Assembly: GCA_903881565.1 (NCBI GenBank)
Contig: CAIRTR010000217.1
Location: 1-46,656, forward strand
DNA: 46,656 nucleotides
Source: Oligoflexia bacterium
Lineage (GTDB): Bacteria; Bdellovibrionota; UBA1018
Direction: 5' to 3'
Position 1 is the stretch's first letter. The number at the start of each line of letters is the position of its first letter. Position numbers and translations under genes: made by a program. Below, piece by piece: positions 15,527 to 24,216 of this stretch. Below the pieces are notes generated by a model, which was not told where the DNA came from, did no database searches, and was given only the letters and a program-made list of their open reading frames with translations.

Positions 15527-15811
15527 TGCTCAGGAGCTCTCGCCAAACTGAGCAGAAGTAGACGGAACTACCTCCCTTCTTCGTAAAAAGAAAGGAGGTG
15601 ATCCCTATGAAACATAAAAGCGTGACCCGCTATTATATTCATCGGCGGAGCCTGGAAAAACTGAAACAAAAAACCTGGACTCTCTGCGTCTTAGCTAGGG
15701 TTTTGTTTTTTCTGGTGAATCTCTTGGACCACTACTTGAGACAATCGTGAGGAGGCCTCGGGCACAGCATTAACCGAAGGTGTAACTCATGACGAGAGCT
15801 GCTCAGTTTGG
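15527..15811. repeat. hairpin and 13-bp inverted repeat around the 47-codon ORF
   Basis: CCAAACTGAGCAG (15543-15555) has an exact inverted copy at 15799-15811. The left copy can alternatively pair locally, TGCTCAG (15527-15533) with CTGAGCA (15548-15554). Two mutually exclusive structures are therefore possible, one local and one enclosing the small ORF. No T-run follows the local hairpin. Apart from the small ORF, I see no other gene in the 400 bases between ric and the gliding operon. Confidence 0.5.
15607..15750 (+). CDS. 47-aa small basic/hydrophobic protein with an extended Shine-Dalgarno
   Basis: The ORF begins MKHKSVTRYYIHRRSLEK and ends in a hydrophobic helix with LARVLFFLVNLL. It is preceded by GAAAGGAGGTGATCC, complementary to about 15 nt at the 3' end of 16S rRNA, seven or so bases before the ATG. 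Such a long anti-SD match is far stronger than any other in the window. A basic N-terminus plus a single hydrophobic helix would fit a small membrane-associated or type I toxin-like peptide, but this is inference. No family is recognised. Confidence 0.5.
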   Translation: MKHKSVTRYYIHRRSLEKLKQKTWTLCVLARVLFFLVNLLDHYLRQS

Positions 15812-15894
15812 TTATTCTCAATTCCTTCCAAACAGGGATGGGAGAGTCCAGATCTCAGACCTACGTTTCGAAACTCGGCCCTTGTATTCGAATC

Positions 15895-17706
15895 CTATTT
15901 CACACTCTTCAACGCCAGGTACTTATCCTTGTTCGTACAATGATCCGGCAAATTCGCGCGAATCGAACCCAGCTCATCCGCCCAAATTTCTACGCGCGCA
16001 TCAGGCTCCGTAGGCAGTGATCCCCACAGCCATTTCTTTTCTCCCTGATCCTTCGAGGGTGGCTCAATCCACTTTGCAAGAGTCGTCGAATAATCGGGAT
16101 GTGCATTCATGAAGATCATATCGTGAGAGGCCCCATTGAAGATTTCGATTTCCACTAACCTCAAACTCTGAGCCGCTTCTTTGAGTTGACTTAAAAGCAC
16201 GGCATTTTCTTTCCTGATCTGTTGATCAATTTGCGCAACCAACTCCTTACGACGACCGTTTGCAGAACGTCTAGAAGCGGCGGAGATCACATTCCAAAGC
16301 GCACCCGCTCTTTTCTGATTTAGGTATTCGACAACTCGAGCTCTTAGCTCGGCCATCGACTTTTGAACAAGGGGCGCGCTCGCTGACTTCGGATCCAAGG
16401 CAAGCTGGGGCCGAACACTATTTGCCAGATTATGAATGGCCAAGCGATTCTGCCCCCTCTCTTCTTCAAGATCATCTTTAAAGGCAGACCCAGTCGAGTC
16501 TTCCTCAAAGAGCGCATTGATTTCCCGCTGCGATGTCATAAACGCAGGCATTCGCATCCATTGCCTCACCAAAGTTTCAGGTGCTGAGGCCTTCCCTTCA
16601 GTGCGCGTAATAGCGAGTGAATAAAGAGAAGGCCCCCCCCCTCCCTGCCCCTGAGTTTGCAACCATTCAAAGTCTTGTGCATAACGAGTCTTGAAATTCT
16701 GAACCGCCTGCAGCGCTGCGGGATAATGGCAAAGCTCATTAAACGCAATCGCCAGCACCAAGGCTGCATCGGGAATAAATTCCCCCTTGAAGGCACTGCT
16801 CTGAAGAGAAAGAGCCACCCCTACGGCCTCTGGATAACGTCCAGAATCTAAAGCCGTCCAAGCGAGATCCGTGAGCGCAGTGGTAAACAACGGTGAGTTT
16901 CTTGGAATCAGCCGGAGTTGCCCCCAAGCTTCTTGAAACTTCTTGGTCGAAAAATAGGCTCTCGCCAACAGGATGCGGACATGGGCGGAGAATTCAGGCG
17001 CAAGTGCATTACTTTGAAGAGCAACATTTAAAGGAGCAAGACTGTCCGCGATCGCACCCCTTTTCAGGGCATTCAAACCCGTAAGAAGGGGGCCGTAAAC
17101 AGGATCTCGTTTTGCGACAAGAACAAGTGAATCTCCAATCACACCTATGGCCGGGTTTTTTCCGGCCTGCATTCCGAAAATGTAAAATGCCGCAGCCAGC
17201 TTGGGCGCGCCAGGATTGCCATCACTCAAAGTGAGGACCGCCTTGTAAACTTCAGGATCAATAGGAACCGAGGGATTCTCACTCTGAATCGAAACCCAGC
17301 ACTCCAAAGCCGCAAGTCTGATACTTCGATCTGAATTTGGCGAGTTTTCTTGCGAAAGTAGAACATTCTTAAACCCACCCAAGGCCGAATGCGAAAGCTT
17401 CGAACTCCAAAGCACACGCGCAATCCAAAACTCCGCAAACTTCTTTGTATACGAATCCTCTGCAGCAGCTCTAAGCGCAAGCGCATCGGAAAATGCAATC
17501 GCATTGGACTCCTCTACTGAATTCTCGTCTTTTAGAAAACGGAGATACTTGGTTTTCCACTTCTGTGGAAACTCCTGGGGAAACTCCCAAGACTCACGAG
17601 AGGTGCAGGCATGGGTCACGCCAGTGGGCTTGGCCCATGCGCTTCCCCAGGGACTCACATGGAAGCCCACCCCGAGAACAAATGCAGCTAGTAGAAATGC
17701 TCTCAT
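15895..17706 (-). CDS. periplasmic TPR-rich protein of the gliding operon (GltC-like position)
   Basis: This is the last gene of the ten-gene minus-strand operon. A signal peptide (ending GSAWA) precedes about 580 residues of mainly helical TPR-like sequence. Repeats such as LLARAYFSTKKFQEAWGQL and LTDLAWTALDSGRYPEAV lie at about 240-320. The C-terminal third is a helical linker (about 430-540) and a short beta domain. TPR scaffolds such as GltC, GltD and GltE hold the Glt complex in the periplasm and at the outer membrane in Myxococcus. The exact equivalent cannot be fixed from sequence. It starts 3 bases after the upstream gene's stop. Confidence 0.68.
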   Translation of the reverse strand: MRAFLLAAFVLGVGFHVSPWGSAWAKPTGVTHACTSRESWEFPQEFPQKWKTKYLRFLKDENSVEESNAIAFSDALALRAAAEDSYTKKFAEFWIARVLWSSKLSHSALGGFKNVLLSQENSPNSDRSIRLAALECWVSIQSENPSVPIDPEVYKAVLTLSDGNPGAPKLAAAFYIFGMQAGKNPAIGVIGDSLVLVAKRDPVYGPLLTGLNALKRGAIADSLAPLNVALQSNALAPEFSAHVRILLARAYFSTKKFQEAWGQLRLIPRNSPLFTTALTDLAWTALDSGRYPEAVGVALSLQSSAFKGEFIPDAALVLAIAFNELCHYPAALQAVQNFKTRYAQDFEWLQTQGQGGGGPSLYSLAITRTEGKASAPETLVRQWMRMPAFMTSQREINALFEEDSTGSAFKDDLEEERGQNRLAIHNLANSVRPQLALDPKSASAPLVQKSMAELRARVVEYLNQKRAGALWNVISAASRRSANGRRKELVAQIDQQIRKENAVLLSQLKEAAQSLRLVEIEIFNGASHDMIFMNAHPDYSTTLAKWIEPPSKDQGEKKWLWGSLPTEPDARVEIWADELGSIRANLPDHCTNKDKYLALKSVK

Positions 17707-17709
17707 AAG

Positions 17710-18411
17710 CTAACCTCCAAACATCATCGCGACACCCACTGAAATTGAATTCGTCCAATTCCAGCGCTCACCTACTACCTGCCCAAGCTTCGTCGGGATT
17801 ACTTTTTCGACAATTTGCTCATGAAACGGCATGAGCCGATAATCCACCTTCAGCGAGAACAGGTGCGAGAGATGAATTTGTTGACCGATCCCTGCTAAAG
17901 GCGTCAAGTATGAGCCCGTCTCAGTTGAGGTACTCCCCAGGCCGCCTAAAAGATGGAGATCATAATAGATGATCGCCTTTCCAAGCAGACTTAATTTGCC
18001 GTAGAGAATACTGGCACTTGCCTCTGAGCCATAAAATGAATGGGGATCATTCGTGTTTGTCGTCGCTCCTCTGGTTTCCTGGAAGGTAACCAGAGCGCTC
18101 GAAGGCGACACCAGATATCTCATAGCTACAAAATGAGCAGAAAAGTATTCGCTAAAATGATAACCAATCGAGCCGCCAAGCGTTCCCATGCTCAAAAACG
18201 GATCACTCGCAACGGCGGAGGCAAACCCGCCGATTTCAATTTTATGTTCTTTTGAATAGAGCCGGTCTTGGACGACATTCATTTCGGTTGAGCTCCCGGG
18301 AGTCCAGTATTTTTCTCGGATCGCCTCCACATCGACCGATTGCGCTTCAGTTTCCGCAAGACAGTTTGAACTTTGAAGACCTAGAATCAGCGTAGCCAAT
18401 AAAATCAGCAT
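17710..18411 (-). CDS. outer-membrane beta-barrel domain protein (CglE-like)
   Basis: A signal peptide (ending CLAE) is followed by a conserved segment AIREKYW and then an alternating-strand barrel of about 180 residues. The layout and the MGTLGGSIGYHFSEYFSAHF block recall the TIGR04565 outer-membrane barrel family found with gliding genes of myxobacteria (for example CglE). Length is 233 aa. It would be an outer-membrane component of the gliding machinery. Its ATG overlaps the stop of the preceding gene by one base (TAATG). Confidence 0.65.
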   Translation of the reverse strand: MLILLATLILGLQSSNCLAETEAQSVDVEAIREKYWTPGSSTEMNVVQDRLYSKEHKIEIGGFASAVASDPFLSMGTLGGSIGYHFSEYFSAHFVAMRYLVSPSSALVTFQETRGATTNTNDPHSFYGSEASASILYGKLSLLGKAIIYYDLHLLGGLGSTSTETGSYLTPLAGIGQQIHLSHLFSLKVDYRLMPFHEQIVEKVIPTKLGQVVGERWNWTNSISVGVAMMFGG

Positions 18412-19496
18412 TATATCCTCCCCAGCATTTTGAAAATAAACGGATAACTCACAGCGACCTCAGTGCCCCCTCGGGGACGCGGAAAGCGCCATGAAGTGAG
18501 ATTTTGAGCAATACAATGCTCGAGATTTGAATCGTTCAAAGACGAGCGACTTACCAATACTGATCGAGCTCCCCCCGAAGGAGTCACCGAGAAATTTAGC
18601 ACCAGCTTTCCCTCGGCACCGGGATTGCGAACAATGGCAGATTCGTAACAGGCCCGAACTTCGCTCAGGTGCGAATAGATCACTTTGCCGACCTCATCAC
18701 GACTGAGACCTTCATCAACGGTCGCCAGGGCGTGTTGAATTTCAATTTTAGAAGTTCCTTGACCCTCAAGATGATGAACTTCGCCTGTGCGATAACCTGC
18801 ACCCTTACCCACGAGCCCTTCCAGATCCTTGCCCGTTGTTGGAGCAGCGACAGGCATCGCCGAAAGCGCTGTCAGGGAACTGAAAGTCGGCCCCGCAGAG
18901 GCAGCGTGAGGAGAAAAAACAGCCCGCCGTGCTTGCGGAAACGAAACTTCAGAAGAGACAAGTGCCCGCATCTTTGCCGAGGCACCGCCAGTGTTTGTGG
19001 CGTACGAGTGAGATTGCTCTGCAGGCCGTGAGAACTTCTGACTCATGATTATGCGGGCAAACTGCTGAGGAACCAAAACTTCTTCGATATCTAACTTTGG
19101 AGCAACCTTCCATAGGACAATTGGACCTAAGAGCAAAAATGTAGCGCAAATCAAAGAAACTGAAAATCTCCTAAAATTCGAGCGTTGATCGCTCCTGGTT
19201 AGCGAGCCTCTCCACGAGCGCTCAAGTGCGGAAATATTGCTGAAGGCCGGCTCGGGCGCATCGGCAGGAAGAATGCGGATCCAGACCCCGGGGGTAAGTC
19301 GAACACCGGCCCGGAGGAGCTCCTCGTCATACTCAGTCGAATTGAGCAATGCCCCCGTTTGAGTGGCTTTAAGGGTCCATTGAAGGGGCTTACGAAACCG
19401 AAGCGGGTGCCGCGTGTTCCAACTTCGCCTTGTATCTCCTTTGGGCGTGGAAAGGATCACGAGATATCTTGATTCCTTTAACTTTTGGGCAATCAT
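18411..19496 (-). CDS. GltG/PglI-like protein with C-terminal AgmX/PglI domain
   Basis: In Myxococcus, PglI (GltG) and AgmX (GltJ) link the inner-membrane motor to periplasmic parts. Here an N-terminal cytoplasmic region of about 110 residues, possibly a reduced FHA-like fold, precedes one membrane helix (VSLICATFLLLGPIVLW, about 113-130). A low-complexity Ser/Ala linker follows. The AgmX/PglI C-terminal domain lies at about 265-360: SRDEVGKVIYSHLSEVRACYE, GKLVLNFSVTPSGGA, a Cys in NLEHCIAQNL and a final YPFIFK. The topology resembles TonB, fitting the adjacent TolQ/ExbD motor genes. It overlaps both neighbours. Confidence 0.78.
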   Translation of the reverse strand: MIAQKLKESRYLVILSTPKGDTRRSWNTRHPLRFRKPLQWTLKATQTGALLNSTEYDEELLRAGVRLTPGVWIRILPADAPEPAFSNISALERSWRGSLTRSDQRSNFRRFSVSLICATFLLLGPIVLWKVAPKLDIEEVLVPQQFARIIMSQKFSRPAEQSHSYATNTGGASAKMRALVSSEVSFPQARRAVFSPHAASAGPTFSSLTALSAMPVAAPTTGKDLEGLVGKGAGYRTGEVHHLEGQGTSKIEIQHALATVDEGLSRDEVGKVIYSHLSEVRACYESAIVRNPGAEGKLVLNFSVTPSGGARSVLVSRSSLNDSNLEHCIAQNLTSWRFPRPRGGTEVAVSYPFIFKMLGRI

Positions 19497-19774
19497 GGCT
19501 GGATAAACCTCAACTGGTTAAGGCCGTTGCTTATTTCACCTGCGAAGTCTGACTTTTTCTTGTAAAGGTGCGGACTATTGCGTTTGTCGTTCTGTCCAGT
19601 TTGCGTCAATGAATCCAAGGGCTGTTTATTGACCGCTTCAATCCACTCGCCTTCAAAGTTGAGAGTCCTTTGCCGTAGAGCCGCTTCTGGGGGTGGGCCG
19701 GCTAAGGCTGCGTTAAATGTTAGCATTAGCAAGACACCCAGAGAGATGAAATACAGCCTCGCGAGTCGTGTCAT
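19493..19774 (-). CDS. CglF-like small exported protein
   Basis: This 93-residue protein has a signal peptide ending ALA followed by a short mature part. It contains LNFEGEWIEAVNKQP and ends KKKSDFAGEISNGLNQLRF. Small exported CglF-type proteins in gliding clusters have this size and a similar ending, in which a basic K-K-x-D/N-F segment precedes a helix. The assignment rests mostly on size, export signal and position between the TPR gene and the GltG-like gene. It overlaps both neighbours by 4 bases. Confidence 0.55.
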   Translation of the reverse strand: MTRLARLYFISLGVLLMLTFNAALAGPPPEAALRQRTLNFEGEWIEAVNKQPLDSLTQTGQNDKRNSPHLYKKKSDFAGEISNGLNQLRFIQP

Positions 19775-22626
19775 GTTGCACCTATCGAAAGTAGAGCGGC
19801 CATTCGCATGAGAGAAACCTTTTTTGTCGAAAGCGTTTTTTTTCGTTCAAACTCCTGCATGAGGAATACAGCTTGGGGCCAGTTATGAAGCTCAAGAGCC
19901 TGAAGCCACTTCGCAAGGACGCCCCCTTTTGCTGAGCTCCAGGACTCCTTGGGATCCAGCGTCTCAAGAAGAGAGGTGGGAGACGCAGTGGACGCAAGTT
20001 CTTGCGTTTGTTTAGGCGCTCTTTCAGAGACGGCGATTGCCTTCTTTTCCAAAATCGGGACAAGCGAATCAAGGCTGTCGCCCGGTGGCTTTGCTTTAAT
20101 CCAAGCGATCGTCTCCGCATAGATTACGGTCAATTCATGGACAATCGCACTCCTGATTCCTGCATGTGGGAGTTCCGCAAGAGCGACCACAGCCTCCTCA
20201 AAATCCTTCAACTGCTTTAGTCTCTGAAGCGGCGAGCGGATTTTTGAAATTTCAATCCTCAAGGAAGTCAGCGCCTCTGGCACCGAACGCGATAGAGAGG
20301 CGAGAATCGAAAGGCGCTCGAGGTCTTCTGACGCCGCCCACCTTTTTGGCACTTCTCGAAAAAAGCCTAAGCGGTCACTAAAGTTGAACTGCTCGGGGAA
20401 CCGCAATGCCACGACAGTCCAAAGAAGTCGCATCCTCTCCGACTTAGAGCGCATTCCAAAAGTAATTTCCTTCTTCACCGCTCCGCGATCCATGCCTGAG
20501 CCAGCCGTACTTTCGGACATAAGTTGCCGAGCCCGAAAGTCAGCACACATACCCGCTTCTGCGCAAAGCGCTTTTGAATTCAAGGCAACCGCCATCGCCT
20601 CAGGACTCCCGGAGAGCCAGGCAGACTGTAAGGCCATGGCGCGCAACTCAGCTGTGTTAATTGAATTTGGCGGATTGCCTGAAAAATAGGCTTGGAATTG
20701 ATTGAATGCCTCAAGGAACTGGTAAGCTTCACGATGGAGAAGCGCCAACCCCAGGTGGGCCGAAGCACCGTGTTCGGGAGAGACACTCCCCTCAAGTGAG
20801 CGATTGAAAAACTGCAACGCCTTGTCCTTTTGTCCTGAACCCAAGGCGGCATTTCCTGCCATAACCAGCGCCGCCCCCTGAGCTCGCTCAAGCTTGGCGA
20901 CAAATTCCGGAGGGTTCCACCCTTCAAGCTTTAAGAACCCTTTTGAGAGAGACTCAAGAAGTGTCCAATCATTCGCAAGTTGTGCGGTGTCCAGGGCCAG
21001 GCTCGCAGCAGCCGCTGCGTAGCGAGATCCAGGAAAGGCGGAGGCAAAAATTCGAAGTCGCTCCAACGAATCCTGATTCGCCCCTTGCTGGTAGGCTGCG
21101 CGCGCACATTCGAACTGGAGGTGCTGAAGATCCTCAGGCAGGGGCCTAGGATATCGAGTTATAATCTCATCACTCCACCGAATCCACTCTTCCAAACTCG
21201 CGGGCATGGTAGGACTTTTTGCCGCGAGCAATGCCTGCGGCTTTAGATCCGTAGGAATCAATCCCTGTTTTGAGAGTTCCTGATACCGACTCGCGAGTGC
21301 CCGCCTTCCGGAATCAAAAGCGAGGTTTTCTTGACCCTTCACCGGATGGCTATAAACCCAAAAATATCCGGCGGTCGCCCGAACAAAATCTTTCTGCGCA
21401 AATTGAATTTCCGCCAAATTGAAACGCAATAGCCGAACCTTGGGATCATCAAAAGAGGAGATCAAGCCATAAGCTTCGGAGATCTCCGCCAAGGTTATCA
21501 GGACCACCGGACTATCTTGGGACTTCTGGAGTGAATCAAAAGCCGCTGAAAGCACGCCTTGGACCTTTAAAAAATGAGGTTTTTGAGTTTTGACTTTTGC
21601 CAACCCTACAAAATCCTTGGTGGCCTCGCGAACCGCAGCGAAGTTCCTTCGGTTAAGCCCATACTCGAAACTGCAAAGAACAACATCGAGGGTTTCCGGC
21701 AAATTAGGCTCGTGATCCACCACTTCATTCTTCAGCTCGGCCAGATCATGCTCCCGACCATGGGAGCGCAGAAGCTGCGCAAGCTTCAAAAGCATCTTGC
21801 CATAGACCTTATTCGAGTCCAAAGAAGCGAACTTGGGCAATGCCTCCGAAAGAGTAAACCCTGGCAAGCCTCGCTCAAAGGCATCAAGGTAAAACAAAGC
21901 TGAATCTAACAGAATATTCTCCCGGATCGCAACGTCCGCTGCGCTCGCCTTATCGGCATAAAGACGAGCTAGTTTTCGGGTATAGCTGAAAGCGGTACTG
22001 GGATCGGCAGTATTGAAAGCCACCCAGGCAAGTCTATAAAGAGCAATGGCGTAGCGCGGATCCGAGGGCCTCGCCTCAATTCGATGCAAAAATCGGAGAG
22101 CATCCGTGTAGTGCCGCTCGGCAATGGCAAAATCAGCCAAACTCAAAGTTGCTGCAGAGCCCTCGTTGGTTTCTGGGAATCCGTCCGCGACACGCAAATA
22201 GTCAGAGATTGCTAATGACTTCTCCTTCAACTCCTCATGGGCCTGGCCCCGCAAAAAGAGGACCCTCTGGGCCGTATATTGGCCGGGATACTCCCTGGTC
22301 AAGCGTGTCGCGGTTCCAATCACATTGCGAAGCGCTCGCGTGTAGGGCGCGCTCGTCAGATTGCCGCCCTCGATTCGAAATAGAATCGTTGCGTTTTGTC
22401 GGTAGAGGTCTAATAAGCGCTCCAAAAGCTGCACCGATCTTCCTGGACCCGTTGATTCTTGGTCACCCTTCGACAGCGTCTCCTTAATAATCGCAATCGA
22501 CGACTCCTGCGTCTCTAGTGCAGCTTGGTCAACCGCTCGATCCACCTTTTCATCAGCGACAGCGAGACCCTGGAGACTTCCAATCACAAGACTCAGAAGA
22601 ACTAGGAGCTGCGCTTTCGATCTCAT
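19771..22626 (-). CDS. large TPR-repeat periplasmic protein (GltD/GltE-like)
   Basis: A signal peptide (about residues 1-24) is followed by some 920 residues of helical repeats. TPR-like units are clear in several places, for example FLRGQAHEELKEKSLAISDYLRV, ALYRLAWVAFNTADPSTAF, RFNLAEIQFAQKDFVRATAGY and HLGLALLHREAYQFLEAF. Such solenoids act as periplasmic scaffolds. In Myxococcus gliding clusters AgmU (GltD) and AglT (GltE) fill this role. Its place after two ExbD genes supports membership of the same complex. The start is 3 bases after the upstream ExbD stop, and the stop overlaps the CglF-like gene. Confidence 0.72.
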   Translation of the reverse strand: MRSKAQLLVLLSLVIGSLQGLAVADEKVDRAVDQAALETQESSIAIIKETLSKGDQESTGPGRSVQLLERLLDLYRQNATILFRIEGGNLTSAPYTRALRNVIGTATRLTREYPGQYTAQRVLFLRGQAHEELKEKSLAISDYLRVADGFPETNEGSAATLSLADFAIAERHYTDALRFLHRIEARPSDPRYAIALYRLAWVAFNTADPSTAFSYTRKLARLYADKASAADVAIRENILLDSALFYLDAFERGLPGFTLSEALPKFASLDSNKVYGKMLLKLAQLLRSHGREHDLAELKNEVVDHEPNLPETLDVVLCSFEYGLNRRNFAAVREATKDFVGLAKVKTQKPHFLKVQGVLSAAFDSLQKSQDSPVVLITLAEISEAYGLISSFDDPKVRLLRFNLAEIQFAQKDFVRATAGYFWVYSHPVKGQENLAFDSGRRALASRYQELSKQGLIPTDLKPQALLAAKSPTMPASLEEWIRWSDEIITRYPRPLPEDLQHLQFECARAAYQQGANQDSLERLRIFASAFPGSRYAAAAASLALDTAQLANDWTLLESLSKGFLKLEGWNPPEFVAKLERAQGAALVMAGNAALGSGQKDKALQFFNRSLEGSVSPEHGASAHLGLALLHREAYQFLEAFNQFQAYFSGNPPNSINTAELRAMALQSAWLSGSPEAMAVALNSKALCAEAGMCADFRARQLMSESTAGSGMDRGAVKKEITFGMRSKSERMRLLWTVVALRFPEQFNFSDRLGFFREVPKRWAASEDLERLSILASLSRSVPEALTSLRIEISKIRSPLQRLKQLKDFEEAVVALAELPHAGIRSAIVHELTVIYAETIAWIKAKPPGDSLDSLVPILEKKAIAVSERAPKQTQELASTASPTSLLETLDPKESWSSAKGGVLAKWLQALELHNWPQAVFLMQEFERKKTLSTKKVSLMRMAALLSIGAT

Positions 22627-22629
22627 TCC

Positions 22630-23088
22630 CTAGTTCCTCCCCGCGACCGCAAGTTTAAAGTCAGTATACCCTTGGGTCGCTGCTGATGTGAGTACGGTGC
22701 GAAGGTCAGAATAGGGAACCTCTTGATCAGCGACAATCAGGATTCTCGCATCTCGTGAAACACTGGGATTCTTGGAGACGATTAAATTCTGTCGTTTTCG
22801 CTCATGCTGAAAAGCCCTTGCAAGCGCAGGCGCGCCCTTCGCAATTGGGCGACCCTCGATCAGAATCGCATCACGAGAAACTTCAACTTTTAGGGCTTCC
22901 GACTGCGCGGCACTTCCGACCGCCACAGGGAGCGTGATCCCCTTCGAAGGAGAGAATGCAAACTGTCCCGTGGCAAAACTTTTCAAAAGGAAAATGAGGA
23001 TGATGGTAAAAATGTCTGCCATTGAGGTAATTTGAAGCGAGAAGTCCTCCTCGATTGCGGGGCGCTTGAGAAAGGTTCGCTTGACCAT
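22630..23088 (-). CDS. ExbD/TolR-type motor protein (second copy, AglS-like)
   Basis: ExbD/TolR proteins dimerise in the pore of TolQ/ExbB and convert proton flow into motion. The 152-residue protein has a short cytoplasmic tail and a single membrane helix with the essential Asp at position 25 (SMADIFTIILIFLLKSF). A periplasmic domain ends with DLRTVLTSAATQGYTDFKLAV, the ExbD signature block. In Myxococcus AglR is paired with two such proteins, AglQ and AglS, and the same one-plus-two set is seen here. Confidence 0.85.
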   Translation of the reverse strand: MVKRTFLKRPAIEEDFSLQITSMADIFTIILIFLLKSFATGQFAFSPSKGITLPVAVGSAAQSEALKVEVSRDAILIEGRPIAKGAPALARAFQHERKRQNLIVSKNPSVSRDARILIVADQEVPYSDLRTVLTSAATQGYTDFKLAVAGRN

Positions 23089-23089
23089 T

Positions 23090-23557
23090 TTAGAGTCCTC
23101 CTAGAGCAACCCAAGCTACCGTTTTCCGAGAAGTTTCAATTGCGCGAACAATCTCGCGGTAGGGAACCGCAGATTCGGATTCAATGGTCGCAGAACTCTT
23201 TAAGAGTTCTGGATGGGCTTTCGACCAAGTATCCAATGTGACTCCGAGATTCGCTAAATTCCAGGCTGCAGGCGCCGTATTTCCGCTAGGGATTTGGACC
23301 GACTGCCGAAAACTGCCGCGTACATTGACCTGAATACTATGATCATTGCGCAACACAACCGAAACATGGGCGGGAGTCTTCGCAGGAGCGACCCCATTGA
23401 CACTCGCGGCCCCGGTTTCAATGACCCCAATCGAGAGGAAAGACGCAGAAGCAAGAGTGAAGGTGATAAGGACGGTAAGGCAATCGATTATTGAGGCGAG
23501 ATTAATGTCCACCTCCTGCTTCTGCGGCGTTCGCCCCATCGAAAATGGATTTCTCAT
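23090..23557 (-). CDS. ExbD/TolR-type motor protein (first copy, AglQ-like)
   Basis: The 155-residue protein has the ExbD layout: a basic cytoplasmic start, one helix with Asp at position 25 (ASIIDCLTVLITFTL) and a periplasmic domain ending VPYREIVRAIETSRKTVAWVAL. The membrane Asp should carry protons. It differs clearly from the second copy, so the two are ancient paralogues. Its start overlaps the TolQ gene by 4 bases, and it ends 1 base before the next ExbD. Confidence 0.85.
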   Translation of the reverse strand: MRNPFSMGRTPQKQEVDINLASIIDCLTVLITFTLASASFLSIGVIETGAASVNGVAPAKTPAHVSVVLRNDHSIQVNVRGSFRQSVQIPSGNTAPAAWNLANLGVTLDTWSKAHPELLKSSATIESESAVPYREIVRAIETSRKTVAWVALGGL

Positions 23558-24216
23558 GAAAGAGAGTCCTTCGCGGTGGTCTCAATACCGTAAAGTTTCT
23601 GTTTCAATATATCCAGCGAACGAACCGCGGCTTGATCAACTTCGGCGACCAAGCGATTAGTCCTGTTCGTGAGAAAACTAAAAGCGATCATACACGGGAT
23701 AGCGACGCCAAGACCTAGAAGGGTAGCATTCATCGCCTGCGAAATCCCTGCAGCAAGAAGGGTTGATTTTTGTTGCGCATCCGCATGGCCCACAGCCTGA
23801 AAGGAGTTAATCAGGCCCGCAATCGTTCCAAAAAGTCCCAAAAGAGTTGCGACATTTGCAACCGTTGCTAAAAAACCCGTGCGCCGTTGAATCTCCTGAG
23901 CGGATTTGCTCACGACAAGCTGAAGCCCATGCTCTATGAGGTCTTCAGTCTGGTGAGCGCGCAGCAGCGCCTGTTTTGTCACTTGTGCAACGGGTTTTTC
24001 TGGAAAACGCTCGCAAACCTGAATCGCCTCCTTGATTTTCCCCGCCTCAACCATTTCCGTAATCCGATCAAAGAAGGACTCGGCGTCCGGAATAGGATAA
24101 GTTCTGAAAAGCACTTTCCACCTTTCAATCATGATTCCGACTGCAAAGATCCCTGCGATCAGAATGGGGCTCACGTGCCAAAAGCTGGTGCGGATAAATT
24201 CGACTAAGTCACTCAT
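23554..24216 (-). CDS. TolQ/ExbB/MotA-type motor channel protein (AglR-like)
   Basis: This 220-residue protein is the proton-channel subunit of the motor. Membrane helix 1 is at about 12-30. A cytoplasmic domain follows (about 40-115), then two long helices with the family signature GFLATVANVATLLGLFGTIAGLI and a third with GISQAMNATLLGLGVAIPCM. The conserved Thr and Gly residues of ExbB/TolQ pores are visible. Together with the two ExbD genes it forms an AglRQS-type set that powers gliding. It overlaps the VWA lipoprotein gene by 4 bases. Confidence 0.87.
   Translation of the reverse strand: MSDLVEFIRTSFWHVSPILIAGIFAVGIMIERWKVLFRTYPIPDAESFFDRITEMVEAGKIKEAIQVCERFPEKPVAQVTKQALLRAHQTEDLIEHGLQLVVSKSAQEIQRRTGFLATVANVATLLGLFGTIAGLINSFQAVGHADAQQKSTLLAAGISQAMNATLLGLGVAIPCMIAFSFLTNRTNRLVAEVDQAAVRSLDILKQKLYGIETTAKDSLS

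Noticed and set aside
15594-15606. Sequence complementary to the 16S rRNA 3' end, as if an antisense 16S terminus
   Set aside because: The match ends where the ribosome-binding part of the tail ends; no other 16S sequence is next to it, and an ATG follows at ribosome-site distance.
15789-16013. Open frame MTRAAQFGYSQFLPN... on the plus strand
   Set aside because: More than half is antisense to the coding end of the gliding-operon TPR gene, and the rest has no family resemblance; it has only a modest ribosome site.
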